The translations under genes were made by a program, and so were the position numbers. From Gammaproteobacteria bacterium (GTDB taxonomy: Bacteria > Pseudomonadota > Gammaproteobacteria > Steroidobacterales > GCA-2729495): a stretch of DNA of 64,000 nucleotides. The notes beneath the pieces were generated by a model that worked only from the letters and a program-made list of their open reading frames with translations, was not told the origin of the DNA and did not search any database. The number at the start of each line of letters is the position of its first letter. Positions within the stretch are counted from its first letter, which is position 1. This document shows positions 35,067 to 46,350 of this stretch, one piece after another. Location: the NCBI GenBank assembly GCA_030583605.1, contig CP129466.1, positions 2,487,001-2,551,000 on the forward strand, read 5' to 3'.

Positions 35067-36203
35067 ATGAGTCTCGCTACCCGTTTGAATTCCCGGCCAT
35101 GGCTGCTCGCCGGGCTCGTTGCTGCCGCCGTGGTGCTGTGGCTTGCCTCCGGCAGCATTGGTGGGCGGAGCGTCCCGGCCGGGCCCGGCCCCATCGGTGC
35201 AGAAACCCCACCGCCGGTCACGCGGGTGCAGGTCAGTGCCCAGCAAGCCAGGCCGATCACACGCACCATCAGCGTGTTCGGCCGCAGCGCGCCGGCGCGA
35301 ACCGTGGATATCAAGGCCGAGACCAATGGTCGCGTCGACGGCATCGAGGCAGCGCGCGGGCAGCGGGTGGCACGCGGTACGGTCATGCTGCGGCTCGACC
35401 TGCGCGACCGCCAGGCACGGCTCGAACAGGCACAGGCGAACGTCGCGCAGTACCAGACCGCCCACGAGGGCCAGCTCGAGCTGAAAGCCAGGGGCTACGT
35501 CTCGGATACACAGCTCGCAGAAACGCTCGCCCAGCTCGAGGCAGCGAAGGCGGAACTGGTGCGGGCCCAGCTCGACCTCGGCTACATGCTGATCCGCGCG
35601 CCGTTCGATGGCGTCATCCAGGAGCGCAACGTCGAGGTCGGCGATTTCGTGCGCGCGGGCGATCCGGTGCTCACGTTCGTGGACAACACCCGGCTCATCG
35701 TGACCGGCAGCGTGGCCGAGCAGGACGCGCACTTCGTCGCCGTCGGCAACACCGCGACCGCGAAGCTGGTGACCGGCGAGCAGGCGCGCGGGCGCATCCG
35801 CTATATCGCACCCGTGGCCGACGAGGCCACCCGCACATTCACGGTGGAACTGGAGCTGCCGAACACAGACGGGCGGCTGCCTGCGGGCGTGACCGCCGAG
35901 ATGCAGATCCCGGCCGGTGAAATGCTGGCGCAGAAGGTGTCCCCGGCCATCCTTTCGCTCGCGGCCGATGGGCGCATCGGCGTGATGACCGTCGATGCGC
36001 AGAACCGGGCCGTGTTCAACCCGGTGGACATCGCGCGTTCGGAGCCGGACGGAGTCTGGGTCACGGGGCTGCCCGAGTCGGCGCGCATCATCACCGTGGG
36101 CCAGGGCTACGTCTCGGCGGGCCAGCAGGTCGAGCCGGTGTTCGCGCAGAAGGACACCGCGCTGGCGGCCGACCGCGCCGCGCAGGAAGGCCGGCTGAAG
36201 TGA
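35067..36203 (+). CDS. RND efflux periplasmic adaptor (membrane fusion protein, HlyD/AcrA type)
   Basis: 378 aa. Bridges the inner-membrane pump to an outer-membrane channel. Seen: N-terminal membrane anchor (WLLAGLVAAAVVLWLASGSI, residues ~12-31), first lipoyl half with RTVDIKAETNGRVDGIEAARGQ (read in two parts), a short helical hairpin with YVSDTQLAETLAQLEAAKAELVRAQLDLGY (again in parts), the second lipoyl half IRAPFDGVIQERNVEVGDFV and a beta-barrel part with VADEATRTFTVELEL. ATG 35067. Overlaps the pump gene by 4 bp. No TolC-type gene follows; a channel encoded elsewhere must be used. Confidence 0.93.
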   Translation: MSLATRLNSRPWLLAGLVAAAVVLWLASGSIGGRSVPAGPGPIGAETPPPVTRVQVSAQQARPITRTISVFGRSAPARTVDIKAETNGRVDGIEAARGQRVARGTVMLRLDLRDRQARLEQAQANVAQYQTAHEGQLELKARGYVSDTQLAETLAQLEAAKAELVRAQLDLGYMLIRAPFDGVIQERNVEVGDFVRAGDPVLTFVDNTRLIVTGSVAEQDAHFVAVGNTATAKLVTGEQARGRIRYIAPVADEATRTFTVELELPNTDGRLPAGVTAEMQIPAGEMLAQKVSPAILSLAADGRIGVMTVDAQNRAVFNPVDIARSEPDGVWVTGLPESARIITVGQGYVSAGQQVEPVFAQKDTALAADRAAQEGRLK

Positions 36204-39200
36204 ATGCGCTGATCGACCTGTGCGTCGAGCGCAGCCGCGCGGTCATGGTGGCGCTGCTGGTGATCCTGCTCGCCGGGGTGGCGACCTATCGCGCCATGCC
36301 GAAGGAAATGGAGCCCGATATCGAGTTCCCCTACGTCAGCGTGGACGTGGCGCTCGAGGGCGTCTCGGCCGAAGACGCCGAGCGGCTGCTGGTGCGCCCG
36401 ATCGAGCAGCAGATCCGCAACGTCGAAGGCATCAAGGAGATGCTCGGTTCGGCAACGGAAGGCCGCGGCTCCGTGACGCTCGAGTTCGAGCCCGAGGTGA
36501 ACATCGACCAGGCGCTGCAGGATGTCCGCGACCGCGTCGACCTCGCCCGGCCGGAGCTGCCCGCCGACGCCAAGGAGCCGCGGGTCTCCGAGGTCAAGTT
36601 TTCCCGCTTCGACCCCATGCTGGTCATCAACCTGCGCGGCGCCGTGCCGGAGCGCACCCTCAACCGCATCAGCCGCGCCGTGCGGGAACGCATTCTGAGC
36701 GTTGCCGGGGTTCTCGAGGTCAACCTGATCGGGATCCGCGAGGAGCTGCTGGAAATCACGGTCGACCCCGTGGCGATGGAAAGCTACGGCCTGTCGCCCG
36801 CCGACGTGCTGAATTTCGTCCAGCGCAACAACCGGCTGGTCGCGGCCGGCGCCATGCAGTCGGATACCGGGCGCTTCGCGATCAAGGTGCCCGGCGTCAT
36901 CGAGAACGCCGAAGACGTGCTCGAACTGCCGATGAAGGTCTCCGGCGATCGCGTCGTGCACTTCCGCGACATCGCCACGGTCCGGCGCACCTTCAAGGAC
37001 GCCGAAAGCTACGCGCGCCTGAACGGCGAACCCGCGGTGGGCATGGAGGTGGTGCAGCGCACCGGCGCCAACATGCTCACCACCGTGGCAGCGGTGAAGA
37101 AGGTGCTGGAGGAAGCCGCCAGGGACCTGCCGCCGGGCGTATCGCTGGTCCTCTCGCGCGACAAGTCCGTCTACGTGCAGGAGAACGTCAGCCAGCTCGT
37201 CAACGACGTGAGCATCGCCGTCATCCTGGTCGTGATCGTGCTGATCGGCATCCTCGGGCTGCAGAACGCCCTGCTCGCCGGCATCACCATCCCGGCCTCG
37301 TTCGCCGCCGCCTTCCTGCTGCTCAACCTGTTCGGCTACACGCTGAACATGGTGGTGTTCTTCGGCCTGATCATGGCGGTCGGCATGGTCGTGGATGGCG
37401 CCATCGTGGTGGTCGAGCTCGCCGACCGGCGCATGGCCGAAGGGCTCGACCGCACGCGGGCCTATGCCGAGGCTGCCAAACGCATGGCCTGGCCGATCTT
37501 CTCGTCGATCGCGGCCACCATCGTCGCCTTCCTGCCGCTGGTGTTCTGGCCGGGGCTGATCGGCAACTTCCTCAAGACCCTGCCGATCGTGCTGATATTC
37601 ACGCTGCTCGCCTCCCTGGTGATCGCGATGTTTTTCGTGCCGGCACTCGGCGCGCTGTTCGGACGCTCCGGCCATGCCAGCGAGGGTGCCCGCCTCGCCC
37701 TGGTGGCCGCCGAGTCCGGCGACCTCGACAGCATCGGCGGCTTGACCGGACGCTACCTGCGGGTCGTGCGCCGAGCCCTCGCCCGCCCGGGCCTCACCGT
37801 CGCCACGCTGTCCGGCGTACTCGTGGCGATCTACGTCGCCTACGGATTCCTCGGGCGTGGGCTCAGCATGTTCCCGTCGGTGGATCCGCAGCAGGGCAGC
37901 GTCGACATCCGCGCACGCGGCGATCTCTCGACGATGGAGAAGGACCGCCTGGTGCGCCAGGTCGAGCAACGCATCTACGGGGTCGAGGGCATCGAGTCGA
38001 TCTACGTGCGCAGCGGCACGGCCAACCGTGGCGCCGCGTCCGACCAGATCGGCTCCATACGCCTGAATTTCGCGGACTGGCGCACGCGCCCACCGGCAAC
38101 CGAGATCATGCGCGAGATCCAGGAGCGCACGGCCGGCATTGCCGGACTCGTGGTCGAACCGCGCCTGCCGCGGGAGGGCCCGCAGCAGGGCAAGCCGATC
38201 AGCATCGAGGCCTCCTCGCCCTCCCTCGATGCCCTGAAGGATGCCGTGGACAAGATCCGCGGCATCGTGGCTGCCGTTCCCGGCGTCTACAATGCCGAGG
38301 ACACCCGCCCGCTGCCCGGCATCGAGTGGCGGCTGAAGGTCAACCGCGCCGAGGCCGCCCGCTTCGGCGCCGACGTGAGCCTCGTCGGCAACATCATCCA
38401 GCTCGTCACCAACGGCATCAAGGTCGGCACCTTCCGGCCCGATGACTCCGATGTCGAGATCGACATCCGCGTGCGCTTTCCCTCCGACGAGCGCAGTCTC
38501 GACCGGCTCGCCGACCTGCGCATCCCGACGCAGGCGGGCAACGTGCCGATCGGCACCTTCGTCAGTCGCGAGCCGGCGGAGGCCACCCGCACCATCATGC
38601 GCACCGACACGCGCCGCACGATGCTCGTGCAGGCCGACCTGGAGAAAGGCCGGCAGATTCAACCCATCATCGATGCGGTCACCGCCGCGCTGCCCACGCT
38701 GGGACTCGACCCGAGCGTGCAGATCCGGTTCAAGGGCGGCGCGCAGGAGCAGCAGGAGACGGCCAACTTCCTCGCGCTGGCCTTCCTGGTCGGGCTCGGC
38801 CTGATCGCACTGATCCTGGTGGCGGAGTTCAACAGCCTGTTCCAGCCGCTGCTGGTGCTGACCGCGGTGCTGTTTTCCACCGGCGGCGTGCTGCTCGGCC
38901 TGATGATCACGCGCCAGCCGTTCAGCCTCGTCAACTGTGGCATTGGCACCATCGCGCTCGCCGGCATCATTGTGAACAACAACATCGTGCTGATCGACAC
39001 CTTCAACAAACTGCGCGAATCCGGCATGGAACTGCAGGAAGCCATCCTGCGCACCTGCGTCCTGCGGGTGCGCCCGGTGCTCCTGACCAAGGTGGTCATG
39101 ATCCTCGGCATGCTGCCGATGGCAATGAAGCTGAATATCGTGCTGACCGACCGGCAGGTCTTTTTCGGCGGGCCAGGCACGGCGTGGTGGTCGCAGATGG

Positions 39201-39358
39201 CCGCGGTGATCATCGGCGGGCTGATCTTCGCCTCGGTGCTGACGCTGGTGCTGACGCCGAGCATCCTCCTCATCCAGGAGCGCATGCTGGATGGCCTGCG
39301 CCGCCGACGCGCGGCACGACACACCGCCGGCGCGGAAGAAAAGCACTCGGCCGCGTAG
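36200..39358 (+). CDS. RND efflux transporter permease subunit (AcrB/HAE family)
   Basis: 1052 aa, proton-driven trimeric pump, ~12 transmembrane helices with two large periplasmic loops (~35-330 and ~560-860). Seen: MPKEMEPDIEFPYVSVDV near the start, PIEQQIRNVEGIKEM (porter domain), VILVVIVLIGILGLQNALLA (TM2 region), and in TM4 MVVDGAIVVVELADRR. That motif keeps the first of the two adjacent Asp of AcrB (407) and has Gly at the second (408), as in a subset of this family. Late: LRVRPVLLTKVVMILGMLPM. Substrates may be drugs, dyes or metabolites. The GTG start overlaps the adaptor stop (GTGA). Confidence 0.95.
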   Translation: MNALIDLCVERSRAVMVALLVILLAGVATYRAMPKEMEPDIEFPYVSVDVALEGVSAEDAERLLVRPIEQQIRNVEGIKEMLGSATEGRGSVTLEFEPEVNIDQALQDVRDRVDLARPELPADAKEPRVSEVKFSRFDPMLVINLRGAVPERTLNRISRAVRERILSVAGVLEVNLIGIREELLEITVDPVAMESYGLSPADVLNFVQRNNRLVAAGAMQSDTGRFAIKVPGVIENAEDVLELPMKVSGDRVVHFRDIATVRRTFKDAESYARLNGEPAVGMEVVQRTGANMLTTVAAVKKVLEEAARDLPPGVSLVLSRDKSVYVQENVSQLVNDVSIAVILVVIVLIGILGLQNALLAGITIPASFAAAFLLLNLFGYTLNMVVFFGLIMAVGMVVDGAIVVVELADRRMAEGLDRTRAYAEAAKRMAWPIFSSIAATIVAFLPLVFWPGLIGNFLKTLPIVLIFTLLASLVIAMFFVPALGALFGRSGHASEGARLALVAAESGDLDSIGGLTGRYLRVVRRALARPGLTVATLSGVLVAIYVAYGFLGRGLSMFPSVDPQQGSVDIRARGDLSTMEKDRLVRQVEQRIYGVEGIESIYVRSGTANRGAASDQIGSIRLNFADWRTRPPATEIMREIQERTAGIAGLVVEPRLPREGPQQGKPISIEASSPSLDALKDAVDKIRGIVAAVPGVYNAEDTRPLPGIEWRLKVNRAEAARFGADVSLVGNIIQLVTNGIKVGTFRPDDSDVEIDIRVRFPSDERSLDRLADLRIPTQAGNVPIGTFVSREPAEATRTIMRTDTRRTMLVQADLEKGRQIQPIIDAVTAALPTLGLDPSVQIRFKGGAQEQQETANFLALAFLVGLGLIALILVAEFNSLFQPLLVLTAVLFSTGGVLLGLMITRQPFSLVNCGIGTIALAGIIVNNNIVLIDTFNKLRESGMELQEAILRTCVLRVRPVLLTKVVMILGMLPMAMKLNIVLTDRQVFFGGPGTAWWSQMAAVIIGGLIFASVLTLVLTPSILLIQERMLDGLRRRRAARHTAGAEEKHSAA

Positions 39359-39410
39359 TAGATTGGGTGCATGGCGCCGCCCGGCGCGATGCGTGGCGCC
39401 GGATAGCACC

Positions 39411-40022
39411 CTGTAGGAGCGACGCGAGTCGCGACCACCGCAACGTTTCCCGCTGCGGCACGACGGGTCGGCGCCGACGCTCCGTCGCGGCTTGCGCCGC
39501 TCCTACACCGCTGCGTTCGCCGCGATCGTTGGTCGGCACCCTGTAGGAGCGACGCGAGTCGCGACCACCGCAACGTTTCCCGCTGCGGCACGACCGGTCG
39601 GCGCCGACGCTCCGTCGCGGCTTGCGCCGCTCCTACACCGCTGCGTTCACCGCGATCGTTGGCCGGCACCCTGCAGGAGCGACGCGAGTCGCGACCACCG
39701 CAACGTTTCCCGCTGCGACACGACGGGTCGGCGCTACAGCTCCGTCGCGGCTGGCGCCGCTCCTACAGGGCTTCGTTCACCGCGATCGTTGGTCGGCACC
39801 CTGTAGGAGCGACTTCAGTCGCGACCACCGCAACGTTTCCCGCTGCGACACGACGGGTCGGCGCTGCAACTCCGTCGCGGCTGGCGCCGCTCCTACAGGG
39901 CTTCGTTCACCGCGATCGTTGGTCGGCACCCTGTAGGAGCGACGCGAGTCGCGACCACCGCGACGTTTCCCGCTGCGGCACGACTGGTCGGCGCTACAGC
40001 TCCGTCGCGGCTTGCGCCGCTC

Positions 40023-40028
<6 letters not shown>
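39411..40028. repeat. Five-unit tandem BIME array, exact 130-bp period
   Basis: CTGTAGGAGC (once CTGCAGGAGC) starts at 39411, 39541, 39671, 39801 and 39931, exactly 130 bp apart. Each unit has one palindromic core (GTAGGAGCGAC...GTCGCGAC), a spacer with CAACGTTTCCCGCTGC, an inverted core (GTCGCGGC...GCCGCTCCTAC) and a linker with GCGATCGTTGG. The fifth unit ends after its inverted core at 40028. Units differ at a few positions. It fills the 664-bp convergent gap between the pump gene and glnS, and the last core holds the glnS stop. No gene seen inside. Confidence 0.92.
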
Positions 40029-41723
<1,695 letters not shown>

Positions 41724-41768
41724 GCAGAACCGGCGCCTTCGTCGCCACGCATTGCGCTGCGTTCGACA

Positions 41769-42590
41769 CTAGCGCACCACCACGCTGTCGCGCGATTCCA
41801 GCTCCGACATCAGATCACGGCGCACGAACGGCGCCATCAGGAAGCGGCGCAGCGCCTTGCTGCGCGTGAGCCATTCGATCGTAGCGCCCTGCTTCTGGTT
41901 GGCGAGCGCCTGCTGCGCCAGCCAGGGCGTCACGGTCTCCACCCGGTCGGCGAGGATGTTCATCATGCGCCGCGCGCGGGCCCACTGCTCAGGGTCGTTG
42001 CCGCGCGACGAATACAACAGCAGGTCGGTGGGCACCATACCGGGGCTCAGCGCACCAACCAGCACCGGCGTGCCGCGGCATTCCTTCGCGACCGCGGCGG
42101 TGAGGTAGCGAATCGCCCGCTTGGTCGCGCCGTACACTGCCAGCCCCGGCGACGTCATGTCGTTGCTGCCGAAGCCCTCGAAGGTGTAGATGCGTCCGCC
42201 ACCCTGGCGCAGCATGCCGGCCAGCGCCACGCGTGTGCCGAACATCGTGCCGGCCAGGTTGGTGTCGATCGTGGCCGCGATCTGCTCGGGCGGCAGTTCG
42301 GCAAACAGCAGGTGATCGGTCGCGACCGCGGCGTTGTTGATCCAGAGGTCGACGCGGCCGAAGCGCGCGACCGCGGCATCCCAGAGCGCCTGGCTGGACT
42401 CGAAGCTGCGCACGTCGCAGACCTGGCCGAGCACCGCCTCGGGCGAGCGCAACCCGGCAAGGGCACGATCGACCGCCTCGCGGCTACGGCCGGTGACCAC
42501 GACGTTGTGGCCGAGTTTCAGGAACTCTGCAGCCAGCCCGTAACCGATACCCCGGGTGCTGCCCGTGATGACGACTGTCTGCCTCTCCAT
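41769..42590 (-). CDS. Short-chain dehydrogenase/reductase (SDR)
   Basis: 273 aa NAD(P)(H) oxidoreductase. Seen: GSTRGIGYG (TGxxxGxG-type cofactor loop, residues ~10-18), CDVRSF, NNAAV, and YGATKR holding the catalytic Tyr and Lys, with a divergent FEGFGSND where the Ser usually lies and SPGMVPTDL after it. The C-terminal part (~residues 200-273) is longer than in minimal SDRs. ATG 42590 begins the family sequence; the frame upstream is not protein-like. Substrate unknown. Likely one unit with glnS. Confidence 0.88.
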   Translation of the reverse strand: MERQTVVITGSTRGIGYGLAAEFLKLGHNVVVTGRSREAVDRALAGLRSPEAVLGQVCDVRSFESSQALWDAAVARFGRVDLWINNAAVATDHLLFAELPPEQIAATIDTNLAGTMFGTRVALAGMLRQGGGRIYTFEGFGSNDMTSPGLAVYGATKRAIRYLTAAVAKECRGTPVLVGALSPGMVPTDLLLYSSRGNDPEQWARARRMMNILADRVETVTPWLAQQALANQKQGATIEWLTRSKALRRFLMAPFVRRDLMSELESRDSVVVR

Positions 42591-42906
42591 GCTGCCCCTG
42601 CTCCGGATGATTCCCTGGTGGCGACGCCCGCTGCCGCGCGCCCGCCGGCGTGCCGTGGCGGGCAGCATTATGCCAGCCCGCCGCCGCAGCGTATCCACGC
42701 GCAAGCTCCCCTTGCCGCTGGCGATCACCCCGCGGATCCGCATTGACCGTTACCTGCCCCTGAATTAGCGTTGTACCGGGAGGGTTCCCGTCGGTTGCGA
42801 CCCGGCGCAGGTCGGACAGCGGGTCCTGTGGTGTTGAACTTGCGGTCCTGCCAGGCCTGTCGTCCGTTCGCCGTCCGCCACCCTGATCCGGCTGTTTGCG
42901 ATTGCA

Positions 42907-45414
42907 GTGACGCCCGTCGTCACCGCCATACCGATCGCTGCCAGCGCGGCCGATACTCCAGTCGACGAGATCGTCGTCACCGTCCGGCAACGCGCGGAAA
43001 CCGTGCGCGATGTACCGGGCACGGTCTCGGTGCTCTCCTCCGAAGCCATCGCCGCTTCCGGCGTCGAGCGGGCACGCGATTTCATCGCGCTGACGCCCGG
43101 GGTCTCCATCGTGAACGCGGCCGAGGTCGCGGACAGCCAGGTGAACATCCGGGGCATCAACGGCGCCCGCGATGCGGAAACCAACTACGCGCTGATCATC
43201 GACGGCATCCTCATGACCAACCCCGCGGCGCTCAACCGCGAATATCCGAACCTGAAGCAGGTCGAGGTCCTGAAGGGCCCGCAGGGCGCGATCTACGGTC
43301 GCAATGCGGCTGCCGGCGCCTTCGTTATCACCACCAGCAAGCCGGGCGACACCTTGTCCGGTGACGTCAAGGCGAGCGTGGCTCAGGACGACAGCTACTT
43401 CGTCTCCGGCCTCGTCGGCGGGCCACTCACCGACACGATCCGCTGGAGCGTCGACGGCAGCTATCGCGACACCGACGGCTTCTACTCCTACGTGGACACG
43501 GGCAGCAGCTTTCCGGCGGAGTACTACCCGGACCCCGGCTGCGACGACTGCGTGGACTACTTCGAGGACTGGAACGTCACCGGCCGGATGATCTGGGAGC
43601 CCTCGAGCGAGCTCAGCGTCGACGCCAAGCTGCGCTATGGCGAAGTCGATGCCAGCTCGATCATTTTCAACAACGTCTTCCACCTGCCCGACCTCGTCGG
43701 CATCCTCGAGGGCGGCTTCGGTCTGCCGGCGGACTTCGCCGCGAAGGCCTATGAGGACGTCAACTCCCACGTCTTCCAGTTCAACCCCAACTTCCGGCAC
43801 ACCAACGACCAGGATGCCACCGAGTTCTCCGTCAAGGTGAACTACGACCTCGCCTGGGCGGATCTCACCGCCTGGGGCCTGTACAGCGACATCGACAACA
43901 GCCTGGGTGCAGAAGGCACCAGTGGTGCGTTCGGCTTTTTCTTCCCACACCAGCGCTGCATCGACTCGGTGGCCGCGCTGACGGGGTTCCCGGTCGCACC
44001 GCCGCAACTGATCGCCGGCACGCCGGCCACCTCGATCCTCGGCGCCTATACGCCGACGACCTGCGACGGTACCCAGTTCCAGACCCGCAACCAGGAGGAT
44101 TACTCCTTCGAGGTCAGGCTCGCGTCGAAGTCCGACCAGCGCCTGCGCTGGCTGGGCGGCCTGTACTACCTCAACATCGATCGCGAGGTCGGCGTGAATA
44201 CCGGCCTCGACACGGGCGCCGGCGTGGTCGAAAGCATGTTCACCACCGACCCGGCCAACCCGACCCAGCAGCTGGTCTGGGACGACTTCGACACCGACGT
44301 CTACGCCGTCTTCGGCCAGCTCGCCTACGACGTCACCGATACGATCGAGGCCTCGCTGGCATTGCGCTACGACCGCGAGGAGCGCGACGTCCACAACCGG
44401 GTGCCCACCGACGCGACCACGCAGTACATCGACACCTGCCTCGACAACGCCGCCGGCGACCCGACACCCGGTGCGGACCCCATCAACCCCGGCCTCTGCG
44501 CCACCGGCTCCATCCCGGATAAGAGCGAGGAATGGAACCAGCTGCAACCAAAGTTCGCCCTCACCTGGGACGCGAACGAGCACCTGACGGCCTATGCCTC
44601 GGCCGGCATGGGTTTCAAGAGCGGCGGCTTCAACAGCCAGGGCTCCCAGGCAACCGTGGATTCGTTCATCAACAACGTCGTGGTGGCCGGCACCGGCTTC
44701 AGCCCGGTCAACGTGAACGATGTGTTCGACGAGGAAACCTCCTGGTCCTACGAGGCGGGCCTCAAGGGCAACTGGGACGAGAACCGCTGGCGCGGCGAAC
44801 TGGCCGTCTTCCACACCGACGTGGACGATATGCAGTTCTTCGAGTTCTACGTCGGGCCCTTCGGGCTGCTGCGCGTCGTCTCCAACATCGACGAAGTGAG
44901 CATCGACGGCATCGAGGCGTCCGTGAGCTGGGCCGCCACCGACTGGCTCGAGCTCTACGGCGCCTATGCGGTGACCGACAGCGAGATCGACAAGAACACC
45001 GCCCGCCCCGACACCGTGGGCAACGAGTCGCCCTATACGCCGGAGTGGACCGGCAACGTCGGCGGGCGCATGACCTACCCGCTGACCGCCAGCCTCGATT
45101 TCATCTACAACATGGATATCAGCATGGTCGGCGCGACCTGGTTCCACCCGGTCCAGGGACAGGAGCGCCCGACGCTGTTCACGCTGGCCGGCTTCGGCAA
45201 CGGCGAGTACAGCCCCAGCCGGCGCGACTCCTATGCCATCGTCAATGCCCGCATCGGCGTGCAGAGCGACCACTGGTCGCTGGTGCTGTTCGGCAGGAAC
45301 GCCTTCGACGAGGATTACGTGGAGGAAGTCATCCCGGCGCCCGAGTTCGGCGGCTCCTTCATCCACGCCGGCAGCGAGTCCCGCTTCGGCGTCGAGGGCA
45401 GCTACAAGTTCTGA
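42907..45414 (+). CDS. TonB-dependent outer-membrane receptor (start uncertain)
   Basis: 835 aa from GTG 42907. Seen: TonB box VDEIVVTVRQRAETVRDVP, plug with ARDFIALTPGVSIV, DSQVNIRGINGAR, LKQVEVLKGPQGAIYGRNA, a long beta-barrel and the C-terminal aromatic GVEGSYKF. Resembles receptors of the group seen in sterol, aromatic or glycan users; substrate open. The GTG start leaves a signal peptide without positive charge (TPVVTAIPIAASAA). The same frame stays open back to 42838 and adds LIRLFAIAV before it, a better leader, but offers no ATG or GTG. The 316-bp gap upstream (42591-42906) shows no gene or clear promoter. Confidence 0.9.
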   Translation: MTPVVTAIPIAASAADTPVDEIVVTVRQRAETVRDVPGTVSVLSSEAIAASGVERARDFIALTPGVSIVNAAEVADSQVNIRGINGARDAETNYALIIDGILMTNPAALNREYPNLKQVEVLKGPQGAIYGRNAAAGAFVITTSKPGDTLSGDVKASVAQDDSYFVSGLVGGPLTDTIRWSVDGSYRDTDGFYSYVDTGSSFPAEYYPDPGCDDCVDYFEDWNVTGRMIWEPSSELSVDAKLRYGEVDASSIIFNNVFHLPDLVGILEGGFGLPADFAAKAYEDVNSHVFQFNPNFRHTNDQDATEFSVKVNYDLAWADLTAWGLYSDIDNSLGAEGTSGAFGFFFPHQRCIDSVAALTGFPVAPPQLIAGTPATSILGAYTPTTCDGTQFQTRNQEDYSFEVRLASKSDQRLRWLGGLYYLNIDREVGVNTGLDTGAGVVESMFTTDPANPTQQLVWDDFDTDVYAVFGQLAYDVTDTIEASLALRYDREERDVHNRVPTDATTQYIDTCLDNAAGDPTPGADPINPGLCATGSIPDKSEEWNQLQPKFALTWDANEHLTAYASAGMGFKSGGFNSQGSQATVDSFINNVVVAGTGFSPVNVNDVFDEETSWSYEAGLKGNWDENRWRGELAVFHTDVDDMQFFEFYVGPFGLLRVVSNIDEVSIDGIEASVSWAATDWLELYGAYAVTDSEIDKNTARPDTVGNESPYTPEWTGNVGGRMTYPLTASLDFIYNMDISMVGATWFHPVQGQERPTLFTLAGFGNGEYSPSRRDSYAIVNARIGVQSDHWSLVLFGRNAFDEDYVEEVIPAPEFGGSFIHAGSESRFGVEGSYKF

Positions 45415-45465
45415 CGGACCATTGCAGCAGCGCCCGGCCAGCGCGCCGCGGTCGGCCAGCGCGCC

Positions 45466-45726
45466 GTAGGAGCGACGTCAGTCGCGACCATTCAGCCAGT
45501 CCGGTGCGCCAAGGCGTCGGCCAAGGTCGCGGCTTGCGCCGCTCCTGCACGGCTTCGTTCCGCGCCGCGGTCGGCCAGCACCCGGTAGGAGCGACGTCAG
45601 TCGCGACCATGCAGCCAATCCGGTGCGCCAAGGCGTCGGCAAAGGTCGCGGCTTGCGCCGCTCCTGCACGGCTTCGTTCCGCGCCGCGGTTGGCCAGCGC
45701 GCCGTAGGAGCGACGTCAGTCGCGAC
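45466..45726. repeat. Tandem REP/BIME array, 119-bp period
   Basis: GTAGGAGCGACGTCAGTC begins at 45466, 45585 and 45704, exactly 119 bp apart, with inverted GTCGCGGC...GCCGCTCCTGC cores between. The spacer (CCGGTGCGCCAAGGCGTCGG) is shared with the array near 48.3 kb but not with the 130-bp units. It follows the TonB receptor stop. Confidence 0.88.
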
Positions 45727-45795
45727 CATTCCGCCGACCTGACATGCCACGGCGCAGTGAAGTCTGAGGTTTGTCACAAAACCTCCTTGCCACGC

Positions 45796-45825
45796 TTGTC
45801 ATTTAACCTCGCGCGGCCCTATATT
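45796..45825 (+). promoter_or_regulatory. Sigma-70-like promoter for the 131-aa gene
   Basis: TTGTCA (45796-45801) and TATATT (45820-45825) with an 18-bp spacer, in the otherwise gene-free space after the REP array. It would give a leader of about 95 nt before ATG 45928, including a GC-rich hairpin-forming CCCG...CGGG stretch. Confidence 0.5.
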
Positions 45826-45927
45826 CCCTTCACTGACCCTGATTGCGGACCCAGCCGAACAAAGACCCCAAGGGCCGCAACCAGCCCGCCCGAACCGGGC
45901 CGGGAAAAAGAATTAAATGAGGGTCCT

Positions 45928-46323
45928 ATGTGCCAGATTTCCGATAAGTTTTTCTCAGCAGTCCGCACGCTGAATGGCGATGCGCCCATGAAGCAGCGTC
46001 TGGTCGCTGCCTACCAGGAATATCTGGAAGACCTGCGCGAGGAACAGTTGCCGGATTCGATCCGCCCGAAATTCGTCTCGCTGCGACAGGCCCTGACTGC
46101 GGTCCGGCCCGCCAATGGCGAGAGCCCGGTGCACGCTTCGGTCCGGAAAATGGCTGCGGGCGACGCCCAGCGTTACGCCACCAGCATTCTGCTGATGCTG
46201 AGCGAACTGGTGCGGGTCAAAGGCAGCGGCGAGCGGCTGTCCTTCGTCAAGTCCGAGCGCCCGACCATCGAAGAAGCGCCGTTCATCCCCGGCGTGATCC
46301 AGCTGCACAACAAGGCCCGCTGA
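45928..46323 (+). CDS. Hypothetical protein, unrecognised
   Basis: 131 aa; I do not recognise the family. Seen: no signal peptide or membrane segment; predicted largely helical and soluble, with FFSAVRTLNGDAPMKQRLVA near the start, a Leu/Arg/Glu-rich YLEDLREEQL, a middle helix RYATSILLMLSELVRV and a proline-containing end (EEAPFIPGVIQLHNKAR). ATG 45928 follows GAGGG by 5 bp and lies behind its own promoter-like sequence. It is a single-gene unit between two REP arrays. Clean start signals and coding-like composition argue that it is real and perhaps well expressed. Confidence 0.75.
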   Translation: MCQISDKFFSAVRTLNGDAPMKQRLVAAYQEYLEDLREEQLPDSIRPKFVSLRQALTAVRPANGESPVHASVRKMAAGDAQRYATSILLMLSELVRVKGSGERLSFVKSERPTIEEAPFIPGVIQLHNKAR

Positions 46324-46350
46324 GCACGACGGCGCCGCCTCCTCCCCTGG

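Noticed and set aside
36107..39409. Very long open frame (about 1100 codons) antisense to the RND pump
   Set aside because: The pump frame has full family sequence; the antisense product is His/Asp/Arg-rich and without domains, as expected opposite a GC-rich gene.
42484..45366. 960-codon open frame antisense to the TonB receptor
   Set aside because: Shadow of a GC-rich gene; the plus-strand frame carries TonB box, plug and barrel motifs.
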